Below are positions 14,501-15,045 of a stretch of DNA of 15,045 bases, in pieces. The notes below the pieces were generated by a model, which saw nothing but the letters and a program-made list of their open reading frames with translations, was not told the DNA's origin and searched no databases. The translations under genes and the position numbers were made by a program. The stretch comes from an uncultured Fidelibacterota bacterium (GTDB taxonomy: Bacteria > Fidelibacterota > Marinisomatia > Marinisomatales > UBA8229). The stretch is from NCBI GenBank assembly GCA_913054425.1, contig CAJXJG010000023.1, forward strand, positions 1-15,045, written 5' to 3'. Numbering within the stretch: position 1 is the first letter of the stretch; every line of letters starts with the position of its first letter.

Positions 14501-14765
14501 GTATCAAAATTATCCGAACCCGTTCAATCCGGTCACAAATATTTCCTTTGATCTCCCCAGACAAGGCTATGTGTCCCTAGTTGTATATGACATCATGGGC
14601 AGAGAAATTGTGCGGATTATCGATGGCCAACTATTGGGGGGGCACCATAAATTTCGTTGGAGCGGAAAACACAACTCCGGACGAGTGGCTTCCTCTGGTA
14701 TTTACTTTTATCAGCTTACAGCCGAAGATTTTCAACAGACAAGAAAAATGTTAATCATTAAATGA
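8598..14765 (+). CDS. Giant T9SS-secreted protein: Ca-loop array, Ig-like domains, degenerate metallopeptidase domain
   Basis: A 2055-residue protein; ATG 8598 lies one base after the PorV-like stop and starts a signal peptide (to ~residue 23). Layout: ~24-146 Ig-like domain (SASYDAGSNVLTITFSDS, ending LVVNEGAF); 147-734 about 38 EF-hand-type loops of ~15 residues (see the repeat entry); ~740-1270 several further Ig-like domains (LISANYDANNNRFTLLFD, IVSSEIVYDAYTDILTL, VNEVLFNVTDSTLAITLDE, with recurring GAF motifs). Residues ~1285-1570 resemble secreted zinc peptidases with AHExxH-type sites (CDIYVDAEQW, DTDGNGKVIFVFTDI, DIIYLDADP, then SHEYTRMI and WIIESVSAI), but the second zinc His is Arg1427 (H1423, E1424 and E1443 are kept). 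Then come unassigned beta domains, a ZU5-like domain (~1854-1950; SVSLPEGFEP, SIYQFHKGEWRHIG), and a T9SS type-A tail (1962-2055; LYQNYPNPFNPVTN, VYDIMGREIVR, SSGIYFYQ, KMLIIK). Probably exported through T9SS and anchored outside; a scaffold, adhesin or binding role is more likely than proteolysis. Confidence 0.9.
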   Translation: MKRTMLILSRIFIAGIILLATVQSTTITSASYDAGSNVLTITFSDSIHTDNILLGRMTFDDDNGGPNPDVVFSGGTVLTEDSLSSELQISLIYSGIIDQWTNPEDGKTRDIWGNDLTLVNAVESMDLSSLQLVVNEGAFINDNAEPFDDTDGNGAYSTVEQFTDLNSNGTWDHGEEFTDANGNGGWDSAEVYIDAIGNGTWDPPEEFTDIDGNGVWNDAEVLFDDANGNGIWDSEDFEDTDSSGTWSPMEIFTDANFNGIWDPSDEYEDANDNDIWDNHEPFTDTNGNGNWDSTEVYIDANGNGVWNSAETLTIDNNSNDAWDSTEVLVIDRDGDGEWDSGEPVTDIFNFNGIWDPGEEFIDVNNNHIWDSAETFTDGNGNGIWDPTEDFEDANSNGTWDPAEDFYDTPLNGVWDQNAGETYEDINSNGVYDLPDIYYDANGNGQWDRGDEFTDTDMDGIWDSAEPLTDIDGDNVWDDAEDFIDVDEDGTWGDAETLTIDYNANGTWDDAEPFSDANGNGTWDDAEPFSDDNENGVWDSTEVIGDPNENGEWDDGDGFNDNNNNGIWDGVETFMDIGFGFPPQGAGNGVWDFVDDNGNEICDSDFGPNAECEPWTDDNENGICDQETLTYDENGNGLWDPPEGFIDTNGNGMWDPAEEFVDTDGIEGWFPGEEFTDMNGNNVWDDEEPFVDSNNNYVYDEAEPFVDFDGDNEFDQVSEEFTDSNGNGIWDQYEPNAHTTLDVAVSGQDVHPVLISANYDANNNRFTLLFDRPVQFDQIPEDETFQNGPGDGNLNSGEDRNDNGALDFEANINIFKVGFLDGSGNVKMLEGLDQIVQTVDSDTIEILMTRNDSKRLETTLDISSLSMNLSEGAFLDTLYNLSATSTLPVTTTLDSLPLFVDSATYNIAENELLIFFRSKETNKRKIVTDPAPIYSKIALSTGDSSMNLSGIDGTPFVLQDIILRIRQLMLADQRDLEILINEMGTGDTLFLAIDEYAVYDENNNGNLEVIDLPVIITSSDDVEKQPPQIVSSEIVYDAYTDILTLPWNMGVGFFNEMPIPEKSGVSGNSNLEGIAFYDSSEDSLITFSQGKVYYPSSYDTTCIKLSEEDAELLENYPNRAGLTLTVEPFTFYSAGTYNNGNEAVTEDSLFAVNYRWDNTAPMVNEVLFNVTDSTLAITLDELVLVDFLYPEKLTFGGVVIDGEIVVDSAAQYVSNFSVKVSSSAYDGITSLDDSVKIIPLFQSVAGAFVNADSTISGWVDMEAAYGRYFWNQSFEAFAPPPAIHFAALRASGGYCDIYVDAEQWNSNISSEDLNQIMTAFETTAPGDSSAGIAGLAQDFLGASIKDTDGNGKVIFVFTDILDEYGLGRSDTKSSLFVHGYSTIADTLDDALYSNHGDIIYLDADPMSLNSTDDDLVATYNAISHEYTRMIMEHNQPDQENWIIESVSAILQKKMVGDVKFFGKSTSPSITGGNQLTYIATGYQSLKGRSDKYNAYLFLSYLQEKYSADSSGWDIIQAIAQSDSIGIKAVSNALVTLGIDTDVKDIFADYGMACYLDAVQADSLYDSRYSFEGFDLQTPPSGKPAAVLKWDASIGKGSPYTKNDILPWSYNYLIMLGYSFDLAGNVNYLSPDLNAEDTLVFNGYDGTSFKVKKLILKSSFLDLMNPGYEVYDFELDDQTGYGTLPVTTDPLFAFKDTLDYAVDGVQLMLLMIAKTDDAQPPATYDFAVSNVVSLPDFSDLYAYQNPGIQNYLDVYVVSQRRVFDHFGNEGAVVEYSVTSGDSGSVALTELISYGSDLVIYHTSKELSTEGTYNFTYQGSDQSGNLFEFDSLTIVVEYYDPASASRIVAGNAEYSLPRESLDNPLMIAAGTIPVHRSVSLPEGFEPMSDIIMFGPNDKQLNRSATVTFFLKEANQTMSIYQFHKGEWRHIGAEIIENSVHARTNSLGQFIVLSGPHGELDKDLVLPQKYTLYQNYPNPFNPVTNISFDLPRQGYVSLVVYDIMGREIVRIIDGQLLGGHHKFRWSGKHNSGRVASSGIYFYQLTAEDFQQTRKMLIIK
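9036..10799 (+). repeat. Tandem array of ~38 EF-hand-type calcium loops (45-bp period)
   Basis: Encodes residues 147-734 of the giant protein as about 38 head-to-tail units, mostly 15 residues (45 bp), with consensus F-T-D-A-N-G-N-G-I-W-D-x-A-E-E. Laid on the EF-hand loop, D1-x-N3-G-N5-G6-x-W8-D9-x-x-E12 matches all liganding positions, with the conserved Gly at 6 and a hydrophobic (nearly always Trp) at 8. Only three residues (E/V/P, F/Y/L, T/I/E) link one loop to the next, so there is no room for the E and F helices of a real EF-hand. The nearest analogues are thrombospondin type-3 and dockerin-like loops. A few units have an extra residue (LTIDNNSND, LVIDRDGDG, LTIDYNANG), and one zone (unit ~29-31) is irregular and contains the array's only cysteines. 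Most codons vary at the third position between units, so the array is old, with local younger duplications. Confidence 0.92.
10110..10188 (+). repeat. Young 45-bp tandem duplication within the calcium-loop array
   Basis: The 34-base stretch at 10110-10143 (starting GGTACTTGGGATGACGCAGA) recurs at 10155-10188 with one difference (T to C at the sixth base), exactly 45 bases later. It encodes the successive units ending WDDAEPFSDA and WDDAEPFSDD. Other units differ at many third positions, so this pair marks a recent slippage or unequal-crossover event that extended the array by one unit. Confidence 0.85.
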
Positions 14766-15045
14766 GAATGAGACAGATATTAAAATTGTTCTCAAGCTTC
14801 ACTATGGTTTTGATCCTGTTTGGATGCAGTGAAAAACTCAGTGATGATGCATTTCTTTTCAATCCGCCGGAACAGTATGATGCCCTGATTGAAACAGGGT
14901 GGGCACATTTTCAGAATGGCATGTATCAAGAAGCCATTGATGCTTTTATTGGAGCTTCAGAACGTAACGCCATCGAACCGGAAGTTTATCTGGGGCTTGG
15001 CTGGAGTTATGCCCGTAATCTGGAACTGATCAAAGGTGAAAACAA
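14762..15045 (+). CDS. TPR-repeat lipoprotein, N-terminal part (cut by window edge)
   Basis: ATG 14762 overlaps the stop of the giant gene as ATGA, a classic sign of translational coupling. The 94 visible codons begin MRMRQILKLFSSFTMVLILFGC; LFGC is a good lipobox with the lipidated Cys at residue 22 followed by SEK. Residues ~42-90 contain tetratricopeptide-like helices (YDALIETGWAHFQNGMYQEA, IDAFIGASERN, EVYLGLGWSYARNL), with the W-x-x-[FY] / G / Y / A spacing of TPR units. The frame is open to the right edge, so length and any further domains are unknown. TPR lipoproteins are often scaffolds in outer-membrane or periplasmic assemblies. Its place in this operon suggests an accessory to the secretion or assembly of the preceding proteins, but no specific partner can be named. 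Confidence 0.85.
   Translation, partial: MRMRQILKLFSSFTMVLILFGCSEKLSDDAFLFNPPEQYDALIETGWAHFQNGMYQEAIDAFIGASERNAIEPEVYLGLGWSYARNLELIKGEN

Overview
The window looks like a chromosomal segment from a Gram-negative bacterium of the Fibrobacterota-Chlorobiota-Bacteroidota (FCB) superphylum. My best guess is a marine Candidatus Neomarinimicrobiota (SAR406)-type genome or a relative such as KSB1. The signs are: type IX secretion system (T9SS) type-A C-terminal sorting domains, a PorV/PorQ-family outer-membrane protein, a TonB-dependent receptor with an N-terminal carboxypeptidase-regulatory-like domain, many D-x-N-G-N-G-x-W-D calcium loops, and a general lack of strong Shine-Dalgarno sequences. The phylum call is inferred from protein style only; no rRNA or marker gene is present.

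Left edge (1-705, minus strand): the N-terminal 235 residues of a secreted right-handed parallel beta-helix protein that runs off the window. Positions 706-1594 form an 889-base gap without an intact gene. It holds a small inverted repeat (883-900), the last 54 codons of a lost T9SS-secreted protein (920-1084, minus), a stretch that resembles the 3' half of a decayed tRNA-Asp (1090-1136, minus), an intrinsic terminator on the minus strand (1397-1418) preceded by a TATAAT promoter (a possible ~120-nt RNA), and a likely promoter for the genes to the right.

Right part (1610-15045, plus strand): a tightly packed five-gene cluster, almost certainly one operon, with gaps of 5, 13 and 1 bases and finally an ATGA stop/start overlap. 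In order: a 1199-aa TonB-dependent receptor with acidic calcium-loop insertions; a 785-aa secreted protein with an FN3-like domain and a T9SS-type tail; a 336-aa PorV/PorQ-family barrel; a 2055-aa giant T9SS cargo; and a TPR lipoprotein cut by the right edge.

The giant protein is the highlight. It carries about 38 tandem EF-hand-type calcium loops of ~15 residues (residues 147-734). The array appears to be inserted in a surface loop of an Ig-like domain. Further on there is a metallopeptidase-like domain whose HExxH site reads H-E-Y-T-R, so it is probably catalytically dead or altered, and then a ZU5-like domain and a canonical T9SS tail.

Working model (inference): the PorV-like protein helps export or anchor the two T9SS cargo proteins at the cell surface, where calcium-rigidified modules shared with the receptor form a surface assembly. 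The receptor takes up an unknown ligand and the TPR lipoprotein is an accessory. The substrate is not visible from sequence.
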